Shown here piece by piece: positions 1 to 8,955 of a stretch of 64,000 nucleotides of DNA. The position numbers were made by a program, and so were the translations under genes. Source of the stretch: Bifidobacterium choloepi. Its GTDB lineage: Bacteria; Actinomycetota; Actinomycetes; Actinomycetales; Bifidobacteriaceae. The stretch is taken from NCBI RefSeq assembly GCF_010667615.1, contig NZ_VYSG01000001.1, positions 434,001 to 498,000 on the forward strand, written 5' to 3'. Each line of letters starts with the position of its first letter. Position 1 is the first letter of the stretch. Below the pieces are notes generated by a model. The model did not search any database. It was not told where the DNA came from and was given only the letters and a program-made list of their open reading frames with translations.

Positions 1-618
<618 letters not shown>

Positions 619-626
619 CTACCGGA

Positions 627-653
627 TTATCACTCTCGGGCTTCGAGTGCTAA
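627..653 (-). promoter_or_regulatory. CIRCE operator, groEL-proximal
   Basis: TTATCACTC, nine bases, GAGTGCTAA. This matches the CIRCE consensus TTAGCACTC-N9-GAGTGCTAA with one mismatch. CIRCE is the binding site of the heat-shock repressor HrcA. It lies in the groEL 5' region. Confidence 0.93.
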
Positions 654-659
654 TTCGCG

Positions 660-689
660 AGATTAGCACTCGAACACCCCGAGTGCCAA
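660..689 (-). promoter_or_regulatory. probable groEL promoter inside the CIRCE sites
   Basis: Read on the minus strand, TTGGCA and TAATCT are separated by 18 bases. Both hexamers overlap CIRCE half-sites, so HrcA binding would directly occlude the polymerase. This is inferred from hexamer similarity only. Confidence 0.5.
663..689 (-). promoter_or_regulatory. CIRCE operator, groEL-distal
   Basis: TTAGCACTC, nine bases, GAGTGCCAA, with one mismatch to the CIRCE consensus. It starts nine bases after the end of the first CIRCE, so the two sites together give four regularly spaced half-sites. The spacer between the sites also forms an inverted GAGTGCTAA/TTAGCACTC pair. Confidence 0.92.
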
Positions 690-1029
690 CTTGCCGACCG
701 CGCTCAGCGTGCCGCGTTCGCGACTGGCTCAGCGGTCCCGTGCAACCATTTGCGCGCTGCCCGTCGCCTCATCTGCGACGAATCCCGTCATGACACTGAT
801 AACCATTCGCAGCTTTCGGCACGATTTTTTCATTCTGCAAGATTGTAAATTAACCATCAATTTCCCATAAGCCGTTTTTTATTTTCGACGATTCATGCAG
901 TTAATTTAAGAATAATTTCAATGCAAACCATATTGACCGGCAAAATCTATCATCCAAAATGCAAAACATGTATTTTGCACGACAGGATTATTTTTTACTG
1001 TTTTTTATGGTTCCGGCCGATGACGCAAC
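690..1029. other. intergenic region with no recognisable gene
   Basis: The segment between the groEL operators and the end of the cold-shock gene is markedly AT-rich from about 790 to 1020 compared with its surroundings. Short frames on both strands have no family resemblance or ribosome-binding sites. I see no gene in it; it may hold further groEL upstream promoter sequence. Confidence 0.5.
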
Positions 1030-1061
1030 GGCCCGGAGGCGACACATGCCGCCTCCGGGCC
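1030..1061 (-). terminator. hairpin downstream of the cold-shock gene
   Basis: An 11-bp perfect stem (GGCCCGGAGGC / GCCTCCGGGCC) with a ten-base loop lies about 60 bases after the cold-shock stop codon. No T-run follows directly, so it would be a U-poor terminator. Confidence 0.55.
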
Positions 1062-1121
1062 ATCCCGGGTTACTTACCTTCGATCAACTGGACCAGCCGG
1101 CCGCGCAGGCGGCCGTCTCCA

Positions 1122-1331
1122 TCAGGACTCGATCTTGACCACGCGCGTGGCCTGGGCCCCCTTCGGCGTGATCTCGAAATCGTAGTCGACAGGATCGCCC
1201 TCGTTCAGCGTCCTGAACCCTTCCGACTGAATGACCGAGTAGTGGACGAAAACGTCGTCGCCACCGTCGGCGGGATTGATGAATCCATATCCCTTGCCCG
1301 CGCTGAAGAACTTTACCGTGCCCCTTGCCAT
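1122..1331 (-). CDS. cold-shock protein, CspA family
   Basis: A 69-residue single-domain nucleic-acid-binding protein. The N-terminal [13 protein letters not shown] contains RNP1 (KGYGFI), and DVFVHYS contains RNP2, so the OB-fold that binds single-stranded RNA or DNA is intact. The length is normal for a CspA-type RNA chaperone. The RNP1-adjacent sequence has FFSAGKG where most Csps have FNxEKG. ATG at 1331 follows an A/G-rich stretch. An unusually long non-coding stretch lies upstream, as expected for cold-shock genes with regulatory 5' leaders. It is transcribed alone toward groEL. Confidence 0.95.
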   Translation of the reverse strand: MARGTVKFFSAGKGYGFINPADGGDDVFVHYSVIQSEGFRTLNEGDPVDYDFEITPKGAQATRVVKIES

Positions 1332-1646
1332 GATTTTCTTTCTTTCTCTTCTCGTAACCCAGTGTCTTCGGTTCGAGGGAGACAGAAACAAAAAACCACC
1401 CCAGTTTGTGCTCCCTACCTCACAACTTCCGTTCATTGTAGTAAATCAAAATGCCACGAAACGCCGGTGACCGTCAAGTGAAATCAACTTCACAAAATCT
1501 GAAAATACTTTTTGGAAAGTGCTGAATGGAACCTCAAACATTTATCGACAGGTTTCTACAAAGTGTTTGCAAAACGGTTTGCAATACCATGCAAAGAATC
1601 ATCAATTCGTGGCAATTTAGGTCGGTCCACACCAATCACGACGACA
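1332..1646 (-). other. long upstream/leader region of the cold-shock gene
   Basis: This is 315 bases of AT-rich DNA with no coding signal. Long 5' leaders are typical of cold-shock genes, where they fold differently with temperature. It contains a near-perfect 18-bp palindrome at 1567-1584. No convincing -35/-10 pair could be chosen. Confidence 0.5.
1567..1584. promoter_or_regulatory. palindromic operator-like site upstream of the cold-shock gene
   Basis: TTGCAAA-ACGG-TTTGCAA has 7-bp perfect arms around a CG-centred spacer. The CG-centred symmetry is the geometry of LacI/GalR-family operators, but no such regulator gene lies in this window, so the binding partner is unknown. Confidence 0.35.
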
Positions 1647-1647
1647 A

Positions 1648-1680
1648 GGGCCGGGCTTCCATGATGTGAAAGCCCGGTCC
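1648..1680 (-). terminator. hairpin terminator after the LytR_C gene
   Basis: GGGCCGGGCTT / AAGCCCGGTCC arms around about ten bases lie about 60 bases past the stop of the LytR_C gene. No T-run follows. Confidence 0.55.
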
Positions 1681-1739
1681 TCGTGGTCGCCACGCGTCGC
1701 CGCGCGGCATCGGCGGAAGAATCGGAAATACCGCTCTGG

Positions 1740-2429
1740 TCAGCTCATCAGCACGACCATGACCGGCACGCTGATGTTGGCCTGCACGACGTTCGAGATG
1801 CCGAGCGTCGAGGCGACCTGCTGGGCCGTCGCCAGGTCGTCGTCGCTGGCGTACCAGACGACGGTGGCGTCCGGCAGCGTCGCGTTGCTCGACGGATTGG
1901 CGGCCGTGACGGCCGTGAAGCCGGCATTGTTGAGCTTTGTCGCCTCCTGCGAGGCATAGCCCTGCACGCCGGTCGCGTTGATGACGCTGATCTGCGTGCC
2001 GTAGTCGACGGTGCCGGCGGTGTCGGTGGCGGACGACTCGTCGGAAGCGGACGCCGAGGCCGACGACTCGTCGGTCGCCGAGGCCGAGCTCTCGTCGGTG
2101 GCGGACGCCGAGGCCGAGGAGGACGCGGAGGCGGTGTCGGAAGCGGAAGCGGAGGCGCTGGACGACGAGGCCGTCGACGTTGCCGACGTCGTCGTGCCGG
2201 ACGAGGCTTCCGAGGAGGACTTGAACATGTTCGCGGCCTCGCCGGAGAAGACGCCCCAGAAGATCAGGGCCGCCAGCACGGCGATGACGAGCACGGCAAT
2301 GAACGGCGCCGTGCGCGCGGCCGCCGACCGGGCGCCGCGATGCACGCCGACCGGGCCGGCCGGCGGATTGTCGTAGGAGTCCTTGGGATAGGAATCGTAC
2401 CCCTTGCTGTCCTTCTTGTCGTGAGCCAT
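1740..2429 (-). CDS. membrane-anchored LytR C-terminal domain protein
   Basis: A 229-residue protein. Residues 1-40 are a charged cytosolic segment, 42-62 form one membrane helix, about 70-150 are a low-complexity Ser/Ala/Thr/Asp/Glu linker, and about 155-229 form a LytR_C-type domain ([13 protein letters not shown], then [10 protein letters not shown]). LytR_C domains occur on actinobacterial envelope proteins and are thought to act at the wall. The lack of a LytR_cpsA_psr catalytic domain means it is not itself a wall-polymer ligase. ATG at 2429 is preceded by GAAGGGAAG. It is divergent from ung. The linker repeats ATDESSASA-like units. Function beyond envelope location is inference. Confidence 0.8.
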   Translation of the reverse strand: MAHDKKDSKGYDSYPKDSYDNPPAGPVGVHRGARSAAARTAPFIAVLVIAVLAALIFWGVFSGEAANMFKSSSEASSGTTTSATSTASSSSASASASDTASASSSASASATDESSASATDESSASASASDESSATDTAGTVDYGTQISVINATGVQGYASQEATKLNNAGFTAVTAANPSSNATLPDATVVWYASDDDLATAQQVASTLGISNVVQANISVPVMVVLMS

Positions 2430-2549
2430 GGCTTCCCTTCCGATAGTCCTACGCACGAGTGTACCGTCACGCCGCGTCAGCGTCCACGCGTCGCTGTTCA
2501 CAGTGTACGCCGCCGCCGGCGGACGGCGGATGACGGTACAGTGGCAACC

Positions 2550-3326
2550 ATGACGAACGATTCTTCCCCCGATTTCTCCTCCCCCGACGTCCCGGCGTCC
2601 GGCACCGGCGACGATTCGCGCTCCCACGGCGGCCCGAAGCCGCTGGCCGAGCTCGTCGATCCCGGCTGGGCGGCCGTCCTGGCGCCGGTCGAGCCGCAGG
2701 TGCACCGCATGGGCGACTTCCTGCGCGCCGAGCACGCCCACGGCATCCAGACGCTGCCGGCGAGCCGCAACATCCTGCGCGCGTTCACGATTCCGTTCGA
2801 CGACATCAAGGTGCTCATCGTCGGCCAGGACCCCTACCCGACACCGGGCCATCCGGTCGGCCTGAGCTTCTCGGTGGCGCCGGACGTGCGGCCCCTGCCG
2901 GCGAGCCTGCGCAATATCTATAAGGAGCTGCAGGACGACCTCGGCATCGCGCCGGCCGCCTCCGGCGACCTGACACCGTGGACGAGGCAGGGCGTCATGC
3001 TGCTCAACAGGTGCCTGACCGTGCGCGCCGGCCAGCCCAACAGCCACCAGGGCCGCGGCTGGGAGCCGGTCACCGAGCAGGCCATTCGCGCGCTCAACGC
3101 GCGAATCGATCCGGAAACCGGCCGGCCGAAGCCGCTCGTCGCGATTCTCTGGGGGCGTAACGCCCAGCAACTCGAGCCGCTGCTGACCAACGCGACGATT
3201 CTCAAGTCCGTGCATCCCAGCCCCCTGTCCGCCTCCCGCGGCTTCTTCGGGTCGAAGCCCTTTTCCCGCACGAACGAGGCCCTCGAGCGCCTGGGCACCA
3301 CCCCCGTCGACTGGCGTCTCGAATAG
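2550..3326 (+). CDS. ung: uracil-DNA glycosylase, family 1
   Basis: A 258-residue enzyme that excises uracil from DNA as the first step of base-excision repair. The water-activating motif [17 protein letters not shown] carries the catalytic Asp. The DNA-intercalation loop [18 protein letters not shown] carries the conserved His. [11 protein letters not shown] is also conserved. The PYPTPGHP form, rather than PYH, is usual in Actinobacteria. An N-terminal extension of about 35 residues rich in Ser/Asp/Pro is likely disordered. ATG at 2550 has no clear ribosome-binding site, and GTG at 2541 in frame is an alternative. It stands alone ahead of the moxR operon. Confidence 0.95.
   Translation: MTNDSSPDFSSPDVPASGTGDDSRSHGGPKPLAELVDPGWAAVLAPVEPQVHRMGDFLRAEHAHGIQTLPASRNILRAFTIPFDDIKVLIVGQDPYPTPGHPVGLSFSVAPDVRPLPASLRNIYKELQDDLGIAPAASGDLTPWTRQGVMLLNRCLTVRAGQPNSHQGRGWEPVTEQAIRALNARIDPETGRPKPLVAILWGRNAQQLEPLLTNATILKSVHPSPLSASRGFFGSKPFSRTNEALERLGTTPVDWRLE
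2557..2565 (-). promoter_or_regulatory. AAGAATCGT motif upstream of the LytR_C gene
   Basis: On the minus strand this reads AAGAATCGT, 128 bases before the LytR_C start and inside the ung 5' coding region. It is one of seven [T/A]AGAATCGT sites in sense orientation upstream of genes in this window, and the AGAAT part resembles a -10 box. Confidence 0.35.
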
Positions 3327-3365
3327 CGGGACCGGGATTTCCGGGGGATGCGCAGGCCGGTGCGG

Positions 3366-3374
3366 TAGAATCGT
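3366..3374 (+). promoter_or_regulatory. TAGAATCGT motif, probable -10 of the moxR operon
   Basis: TAGAAT is a good -10 hexamer located 44 bases before the moxR start. It is followed by CGT, the same nine bases found upstream of the HAD gene and nusB. No -35 hexamer is evident. Confidence 0.45.
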
Positions 3375-3417
3375 GCGACGGACAGCTGTACCCGAGCGAA
3401 TGATAGGGTGACCACTC

Positions 3418-4632
3418 ATGGCTTTATTTCATACGCAATCGAAGGAACGTCCGCAGTCGGCGGGCACCCAGCGCACGCCGCAGGCCGCGGCGCCGGTGAC
3501 GGCGGCGGCTCCGGGAGCCTCGCCGATCACGACCGGCACCGTGCCGGTCGTCGGCCACGCCGACACCAGCAGCATCCCGGCCATGCCGGCGGCCCAGGCC
3601 ACCGCGGCGTACCCGTCCGCGACCGCCTCCGACTCGCAGCCGCTGACGGCCGACGACGTCAACCGCGCCCGCAAGCTCACCGACCGCATCCGCGCGCGCT
3701 TCGCGCAGACGCTCGTCGGCCAGGACAACCTGCGCGAATCGCTGATCACGACGATGATCGCCGGCGGCCACATCCTCGTCGAATCGGTCCCGGGCCTCGC
3801 GAAGACGACGGCCGCGCAGACGCTGGCGACGAGCGTGTCCGGCAGCTTCAAGCGCGTGCAGTGCACGCCGGACCTCATGCCGTCCGACCTCGTCGGCACG
3901 CAGGTCTTCGACTTCGCGACGCAGAAGTTCACGACGCAGATCGGCCCGATCCACGCGAACTTCGTGCTGCTCGACGAGATCAATCGCGCCAACGCGAAGA
4001 CCCAGTCGGCCATGCTCGAGGCGATGGCCGAGGGCGCGACGACGATCGGCGGCCAGCGCATTCCGCTGCCGAAGCCGTTCATGGTCATCGCCACGCAGAA
4101 CCCGATCGAGGAAGAGGGCACGTTCAACCTGCCGGAAGCGCAGATGGACCGCTTCATGATGAAGGCCGTCATGACGTATCCGACGTCCGACCAGGAAGTC
4201 GACATGCTCAAGCTGCTGACGCGTCGCGGTTCCGACGTCGTCGACCCGACGCAGGTCGGCGACGACGTCGTCTCGGTGCACGACGTCGACTTCCTGATCC
4301 GCTCCGCGCACCGCGTGCACGTGTCCGACGCGATCATGAAGTACGCCGTCGACCTGGCCAAGACGTCGCGCGGCGCCGGTCCGAACCCGATCCAGGGCCT
4401 GTCGACGCTCGTGCGTCTCGGCGCCTCGCCGCGCGCCTCGATCGCGTTCGTCCGCATCGGCCAGGCCGCCGCGCTGATGGCCGGCCGCGACTACGTCATT
4501 CCGGAGGATCTCAAGGGCTTCGCGCACGAGATCCTGCGCCACCGCATCCTGCTGACGTTCGAGGCGCTCGCCGATGGCGTGACGACCGACCAGGTCGTCG
4601 ATTCCATCGTCAAGGTCGTCCCGGTTCCGTGA
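3418..4632 (+). CDS. MoxR-family AAA+ ATPase
   Basis: A 404-residue cytosolic ATPase of the MoxR branch, a putative chaperone that matures VWA-domain partner proteins. About 75 N-terminal residues rich in Ala/Pro/Thr precede the ATPase core. Walker A is the MoxR form ESVPGLAKTT (about 122-131), Walker B is FVLLDEINRA, and the sensor-1 region MVIATQNPIEEEGTFNLPEAQMDRF is characteristic of the family. It opens a six-gene operon with DUF58 and VWA genes. Its TGA overlaps the next GTG by four bases. The N-terminal extension is longer than usual. Family assignment is secure; the client is inferred to be the two VWA proteins downstream. Confidence 0.93.
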   Translation: MALFHTQSKERPQSAGTQRTPQAAAPVTAAAPGASPITTGTVPVVGHADTSSIPAMPAAQATAAYPSATASDSQPLTADDVNRARKLTDRIRARFAQTLVGQDNLRESLITTMIAGGHILVESVPGLAKTTAAQTLATSVSGSFKRVQCTPDLMPSDLVGTQVFDFATQKFTTQIGPIHANFVLLDEINRANAKTQSAMLEAMAEGATTIGGQRIPLPKPFMVIATQNPIEEEGTFNLPEAQMDRFMMKAVMTYPTSDQEVDMLKLLTRRGSDVVDPTQVGDDVVSVHDVDFLIRSAHRVHVSDAIMKYAVDLAKTSRGAGPNPIQGLSTLVRLGASPRASIAFVRIGQAAALMAGRDYVIPEDLKGFAHEILRHRILLTFEALADGVTTDQVVDSIVKVVPVP

Positions 4633-5678
4633 GGTCGAGCGCCTTGGCATCGAAGAACACGAAGAACCGGGCGAAGGACCGCAAGCGCGACCGCCGCGAC
4701 GGCGACGCCGGCACCGCCGAGCCGATCGTCCCGATGAAGCCGTCCGACGAATCCGAGCGGATCCGCCGCCGGATCGAGACGCTCGGCACGTCGATGACGC
4801 TGCCGACGGTCCGCCGCGCGCTCGGCGTTGTCGAGGGCGAGCACGCCTCGCGGCGTCCCGGCGGCGCCGACGACCTGCTCGACATCCGGCAGTACGAATC
4901 GGGCGACGAGTCGAGGGCGATCGACTGGAAGATCTCGGCCCGCTCCGGCCGGCCGATGGTCGTCCAGCGCGAGCGGCTCGTCTCCTCGCATGTCTATCTG
5001 CTCATGGACGTCGGCCGCGAAATGACCGAGGTCTGCCCGTCCGGCGAGCGCGCGTTCGAGGTCGCCGCCAACGCGCTGTGCATGTTCGCTGCGCTGAGCC
5101 TGCGCCGTTCCGACGACATCTCGCTCGTGTTCGGCGACGCGGCGAGCATCACGCGCGTGCCGTTCCACGGCGGCTTCGCGCAGTTCGAGAAGACGATCGA
5201 CGAGGCGCTCGGGCGGCCATGGGCCGCGCCGCGCAACATCGGCGCGCTGCTCGACTACGCGGCGCACGTGCGCGACCGCGACGCGCTCGTCGTCGTCGCG
5301 ACCGACGAGCATGCGCTCGGTCCGGACCATCTCAAGACGATCCGGCGCATCGCCCGCACGCATCCGCTTGTCGTCATCGACGTGACGACGATCAATCCGT
5401 TCATGCCCGAACCGATCCGCGGCGCCGGCCCGGTCCACGTGGCCGATGCGCGCACGGGCCGGCGAGTGCCGGCGTTCCTGCGCACGCAGGCCGACATCGC
5501 CGAGGTCGACACGCACCGCGCCTACCTGGCGAAGGCGCTCGACGCCGAACTCGCCCGCGTGGACGCCCGGGCCATCCGCTCCGACTCGAGCGAGGCGATG
5601 TTCCGCGCCTTCGTGCGGCTCATTGCCAGCGCGCGACCGGCGGCCACCATTTCTTCCCTCTCTGGAGGCTCCAGGTGA
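4629..5678 (+). CDS. DUF58 domain protein of the moxR operon
   Basis: A protein of about 349 residues. The DUF58 hallmark is a central GGADDLLDIRQYESGDESR-type motif followed by IDWKISARSG (about residues 90-110). The C-terminal half has a VWA-like layout (VYLLMDVGREM). DUF58 proteins are almost always encoded next to MoxR and VWA genes and probably help assemble or scaffold the complex, but no biochemical activity is established. No membrane helix is visible. GTG at 4629 overlaps the moxR stop by four bases (GTGA) and was preferred because all junctions in this operon share that form; TTG at 4644, preceded by GAGG, is an alternative. Confidence 0.85.
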   Translation: MRSSALASKNTKNRAKDRKRDRRDGDAGTAEPIVPMKPSDESERIRRRIETLGTSMTLPTVRRALGVVEGEHASRRPGGADDLLDIRQYESGDESRAIDWKISARSGRPMVVQRERLVSSHVYLLMDVGREMTEVCPSGERAFEVAANALCMFAALSLRRSDDISLVFGDAASITRVPFHGGFAQFEKTIDEALGRPWAAPRNIGALLDYAAHVRDRDALVVVATDEHALGPDHLKTIRRIARTHPLVVIDVTTINPFMPEPIRGAGPVHVADARTGRRVPAFLRTQADIAEVDTHRAYLAKALDAELARVDARAIRSDSSEAMFRAFVRLIASARPAATISSLSGGSR

Positions 5679-6235
5679 ATCACCCTTACGTTCCCGGACA
5701 GTCCGCCGTGCTGGCGCTGGATACCGGCGACCTGAAGGCGCTCCCCCGTCTCGATCTCGACGGTCCGATCGTCGTCGCGATCGTGGCGGCGCTCGTCGTG
5801 GCCGTCGCGCTCGTCGTCGCCGCCGTGCTGCTGTCGAGACAGAAGCGCCCGAAGACGAAACAGCAGCCGGCCGGCGCCCACGCCAAGCTCGGTCCGCGCG
5901 ACGTTTGGAAGCAGCGCATCGCACAGGTCGTCGCCGACTACGACGACGGCGACATCGACCGCGAGGAGGCGTTCGCGCGCCTCGCGACCGTCGCGCGCCG
6001 CTTCGCGTCGGCGGCGTCCGGCACGACGGTCACGTCGCACACGCTGCTCGACCTCAACCGGGACCGCACCGTTTCCGGCGCCGTCTCGCAGGACAACTGG
6101 ACACTGTTCCGGCAGACGATCGCCGCGCTGTATCCGCCCGAGTTCGCCGACAACGAGCACCACCGGATCGCCCGCGACGCGACTGTCGACCAGGCGGCCG
6201 GCTGGGTGCTGGCCCTCGTCGAGAAATGGCGGTGA
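5675..6235 (+). CDS. small membrane protein of the moxR-VWA operon
   Basis: A 186-residue protein with a short N-terminal segment, one strong hydrophobic helix at about residues 30-52 (Val/Ala/Leu-rich), then a basic cytosolic segment and a helical C-terminal domain of about 110 residues. No named domain was recognised with certainty. Position and architecture resemble the DUF4381-type partner found in Bat-like operons. GTG at 5675 is preceded by GGAGG and overlaps the DUF58 stop by four bases, so translational coupling is likely. It presumably anchors or bridges the complex at the inner face of the membrane. Confidence 0.75.
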   Translation: MNHPYVPGQSAVLALDTGDLKALPRLDLDGPIVVAIVAALVVAVALVVAAVLLSRQKRPKTKQQPAGAHAKLGPRDVWKQRIAQVVADYDDGDIDREEAFARLATVARRFASAASGTTVTSHTLLDLNRDRTVSGAVSQDNWTLFRQTIAALYPPEFADNEHHRIARDATVDQAAGWVLALVEKWR

Positions 6236-7299
6236 CGACGATGATATTGACATTCCAGTGGCCATGGGCCATCCTGATCGCGCTCGTCGTCGCGGCGTTG
6301 GTGCTGTGGCTCGCCAGCGCGCTGTCCGGCCGCGGCCTCGACCGCCAGCCGCAGGTCGAGGCGTTCCACCTGGCCGACGATCTCAAGGGCGAGCACGCCT
6401 CGCACCTGATGCGCATCTGGCGTGCGTGGAACCGCGTGGCGGCCGTGCTGCTCGCGCTGGCGCTCGTCGTCGCGCTCGTCATGGCCGGCCGGCCCAGTTC
6501 GGTCGACAAGAGCGACGAGACGACCGGCAACCGCGACATCGTGCTGTGCCTCGACGTCTCGGGATCCACGCTGCCCTACGACAACGAGGTCATCGAGACG
6601 TACCTGAAACTCGTCAAGCACTTCGAGGGCGAACGCATCGGCCTGTCGATCTTCAATTCGACGTCGCGCACCGTCTTCCCGCTGACCGACGACTACGACC
6701 TCGTGCAGCAGCAGCTCGAGAATGCGTCGACGATCCTCAAGGGCGTCGAGACGCAGGACGACATCGACGCGCTGACCGACGCCCAGTACCAGGCCGTTTC
6801 GGACTGGCTGGACGGCACGCAGAACAAGAACAACGCCACGAGCCTGATCGGCGACGGTCTCGTCTCCTGCGCCGCGATGCTGCCGGGCTTCACGTATTCG
6901 TCCGGCCAGTCCGAGGGCGCCGACCGCGAGGCGTCGATCGTGCTGGCGACCGACAACGTCGTCTCGGGCACCGAGACGTACACGCTGCAGCAGGCGCTGG
7001 ACCTGACGAGCCAGGCCGGCATCACGGTGGACGGCCTGTATTCGGGGCCGTCGTCGAGCGAGGACGACCAGACGACGAAGGACATGGAAAGCGAGATCGA
7101 ATCGCATGGCGGCGTGTTCCTGACGCAGTCGGACGGCACGAGCGTGGACGCGCTCGTGCGCGAGATCGACAAGCGGCAGGTCGCGTCGGTCGAGAAGCAT
7201 TCGCAGGCGGCCGTCGTCGACGCACCCGGCTGGTGGACGCTCGGCATCGCCGTGCTGCTGGCCGGATGGCTGGTCGTGGCCTGGAGGTTGAAGCGATGA
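6232..7299 (+). CDS. VWA-domain membrane protein (BatA-like)
   Basis: About 355 residues. Two hydrophobic helices sit near residues 6-27 and 65-85, followed by a von Willebrand A domain with an intact MIDAS start (LCLDVSGST) and the downstream TDNVVSG aspartate. The protein ends in a C-terminal membrane helix (WWTLGIAVLLAGWLVVAW). This is the BatA/BatB layout: a metal-ion adhesion domain outside or at the membrane, held by flanking helices. GTG at 6232 continues the 4-base overlap pattern; in-frame ATG codons at 6226 and 6241 are alternatives. It is probably a client of the MoxR ATPase. Confidence 0.85.
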   Translation: MTTMILTFQWPWAILIALVVAALVLWLASALSGRGLDRQPQVEAFHLADDLKGEHASHLMRIWRAWNRVAAVLLALALVVALVMAGRPSSVDKSDETTGNRDIVLCLDVSGSTLPYDNEVIETYLKLVKHFEGERIGLSIFNSTSRTVFPLTDDYDLVQQQLENASTILKGVETQDDIDALTDAQYQAVSDWLDGTQNKNNATSLIGDGLVSCAAMLPGFTYSSGQSEGADREASIVLATDNVVSGTETYTLQQALDLTSQAGITVDGLYSGPSSSEDDQTTKDMESEIESHGGVFLTQSDGTSVDALVREIDKRQVASVEKHSQAAVVDAPGWWTLGIAVLLAGWLVVAWRLKR

Positions 7300-8327
7300 G
7301 CACATTCACATTCGCGCCGGCCCTCGGATGGCCGGCGGGCATCGTCATCGTCGTCGTCATGGCGGCCCTGGCCGTCGTCGAGATCGTCCAGTACGTCCGC
7401 CGGCGTTCCGTCCGGCCGGTCGGCGACACCGACGAGACGGCCGGCAGCTGCATCCGCCGCGTGCTGATGCTGCTGCTTGTCGCCGTCATGGCGCTGACGC
7501 CGTCGACGGCCACGGCGACGACGAGCCGCGCGGTCAGCGCGACCGACGTCGTCATCGCCACCGACATCACCGGCTCGATGGCCGTCGACGACGCGCAGTA
7601 CGGCTCCGACGAGACGATGAGCCGTCTCGACGCCGCCAAGCTCGCGATCGAGGACCTGACGCGCCTGTACGCGAACTCGAGCTTCGCCGCCGTCAGCTTC
7701 GGCGCGACCGGCAATCTCGACGTGCCGCTGACGCCGGACACCGGCGCGATCGACACGTGGGCGCAGGCGCTGACGACCGAGCCGACGTCCACGTCGGCCG
7801 GATCGTCGCTGGACGCCGGACTGGACACGCTGATCACGACGCTCAAGTCGATCAGGGACGAGCATCCGGACGACCGGATCATCCTGTACTTCATCACCGA
7901 CGGCGAGCAGACGTCGCCGACGTCGCCGCGCACGTTCTCGACGCTGCGCGACTACCTGACCGACTCGTGCGTCATCGGCGTCGGCTCGGAGGCGGGCGGC
8001 AAGATTCCCGCCGTCACGTCCGGCGGCCAGACGACCGGCGAGTACGTCAAGGATCCGTCGACCGGCGAGGATGGCATCTCGAAGCTCGACGTCGCCGAGA
8101 TCAAGGAGCTCGCCGACGAACTGTCCGGCTCGTACATCCTGCTCGGCCCGTCGGCGACCGTCGACAACACCGAGGTCGCCCAGCAGTCGTCGAAGTGGCG
8201 CGTGACGAGCACGGCCCGGGAACGCATCCGCACGTCGCCGATTGTCTGGCCGTTCGCGATCGCGCTCGCCGTCCTGCTGGCCTGGGAGCTCGGCGTGTGG
8301 ATCGCGACTTCGAGGAGGCTGCTGTGA
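7296..8327 (+). CDS. VWA-domain membrane protein (BatB-like)
   Basis: 343 residues. Two N-terminal membrane helices (about 10-32 and 48-66) precede a VWA domain with MIDAS sequence VIATDITGSM, where the first Ser of DxSxS is replaced by Thr. FITDGEQTSP supplies the second acidic site. A C-terminal helix (about 318-337) closes the protein. It is a paralogue of the preceding gene; paired VWA proteins are usual in Bat-type operons. ATG at 7296 overlaps the previous stop by four bases (ATGA). A role in envelope integrity or stress is inferred from the family, not from this sequence. Confidence 0.85.
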   Translation: MSTFTFAPALGWPAGIVIVVVMAALAVVEIVQYVRRRSVRPVGDTDETAGSCIRRVLMLLLVAVMALTPSTATATTSRAVSATDVVIATDITGSMAVDDAQYGSDETMSRLDAAKLAIEDLTRLYANSSFAAVSFGATGNLDVPLTPDTGAIDTWAQALTTEPTSTSAGSSLDAGLDTLITTLKSIRDEHPDDRIILYFITDGEQTSPTSPRTFSTLRDYLTDSCVIGVGSEAGGKIPAVTSGGQTTGEYVKDPSTGEDGISKLDVAEIKELADELSGSYILLGPSATVDNTEVAQQSSKWRVTSTARERIRTSPIVWPFAIALAVLLAWELGVWIATSRRLL

Positions 8328-8878
8328 ACGCAAATGCAACGGGAAACGCGAACAGGAAGACGCCGCGGGCGCCGCTGGCCGTCAGGATCGTGCTGCTGCT
8401 GTTCGGCGTGCTGATGCTCGTCGTCGCGGGGCTCGCCGCCGTGAATTTCTCGGCGCTGTCGACGTACAACCAGGCGACGGCGACGCTCGAGTCGAACCTC
8501 GAGGCGGCCGCGTCCGACTCCCCCGACCTCGACGCGCTGTCGACGTCGCAGGCGCAGGTCGACCTGCAGTACGAGTCGGCCGCGGCGATGGACGCCGTGC
8601 TGCTGCCGCAGCTCAAGTCGTCGATCGCCGGCAACGCCACCGTCTCGGCGAAGCTGACGGCGCTGATCGCGAAGGCACAGGCCGACGCCGCGTCCACCGA
8701 CTCGTCGTCGGCGACCGGCGCCGACGGTTCGTCGTCGACGTCGACGAGCGCGCTGACCGACGAGCAGAAGCAGCAGATCGAGGACCTGCTCAAGTCGAAC
8801 GGCAAGCAGAGCTCCGGCGACAGCACCCAGTCGGACACCGCGACGACCAGCACGCAGTCCACCGCCAAGCCGTGGTGA
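8324..8878 (+). CDS. small single-pass protein closing the moxR operon
   Basis: 184 residues. A basic N-terminus is followed by one membrane helix (about residues 20-42) and an outward segment of alternating Ala/Ser/Asp/Leu with helical, coiled-coil character (about 45-125). The tail is low-complexity Ser/Thr/Asp/Gln. No domain is recognised. GTG at 8324 overlaps the VWA stop and has GAGGAGG just upstream, the strongest ribosome-binding site in the operon. The tail composition resembles the linker of the LytR_C protein encoded nearby, suggesting an exported, flexible segment. Function unknown. Confidence 0.75.
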   Translation: MNANATGNANRKTPRAPLAVRIVLLLFGVLMLVVAGLAAVNFSALSTYNQATATLESNLEAAASDSPDLDALSTSQAQVDLQYESAAAMDAVLLPQLKSSIAGNATVSAKLTALIAKAQADAASTDSSSATGADGSSSTSTSALTDEQKQQIEDLLKSNGKQSSGDSTQSDTATTSTQSTAKPW

Positions 8879-8902
8879 TGGCCGCCCTTTCAATGCTGTC
8901 TT

Positions 8903-8943
8903 GATGTCATGAACCCGGGCCGGAAGCCCGGGTTCATGACATC
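8903..8943. repeat. long palindrome, family copy 1
   Basis: 18-bp perfect arms GATGTCATGAACCCGGGC and its complement surround a 5-base loop. It lies between convergent genes (moxR operon and hydrolase), so it can end transcripts from both sides. There is no T-run on either side. It belongs to a dispersed family described in the findings. Confidence 0.9.
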
Positions 8944-8955
8944 TTGAGAACATTT

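Noticed and set aside
921-1481. Plus-strand frame opposite the cold-shock gene
   Set aside because: It is antisense to a clear CspA gene, has no ribosome-binding site and no family resemblance.
2020-2190. Repetitive Ser/Ala/Asp codons as a DNA repeat or CRISPR
   Set aside because: It is the in-frame low-complexity linker of the LytR_C protein; units are irregular and there are no spacers.
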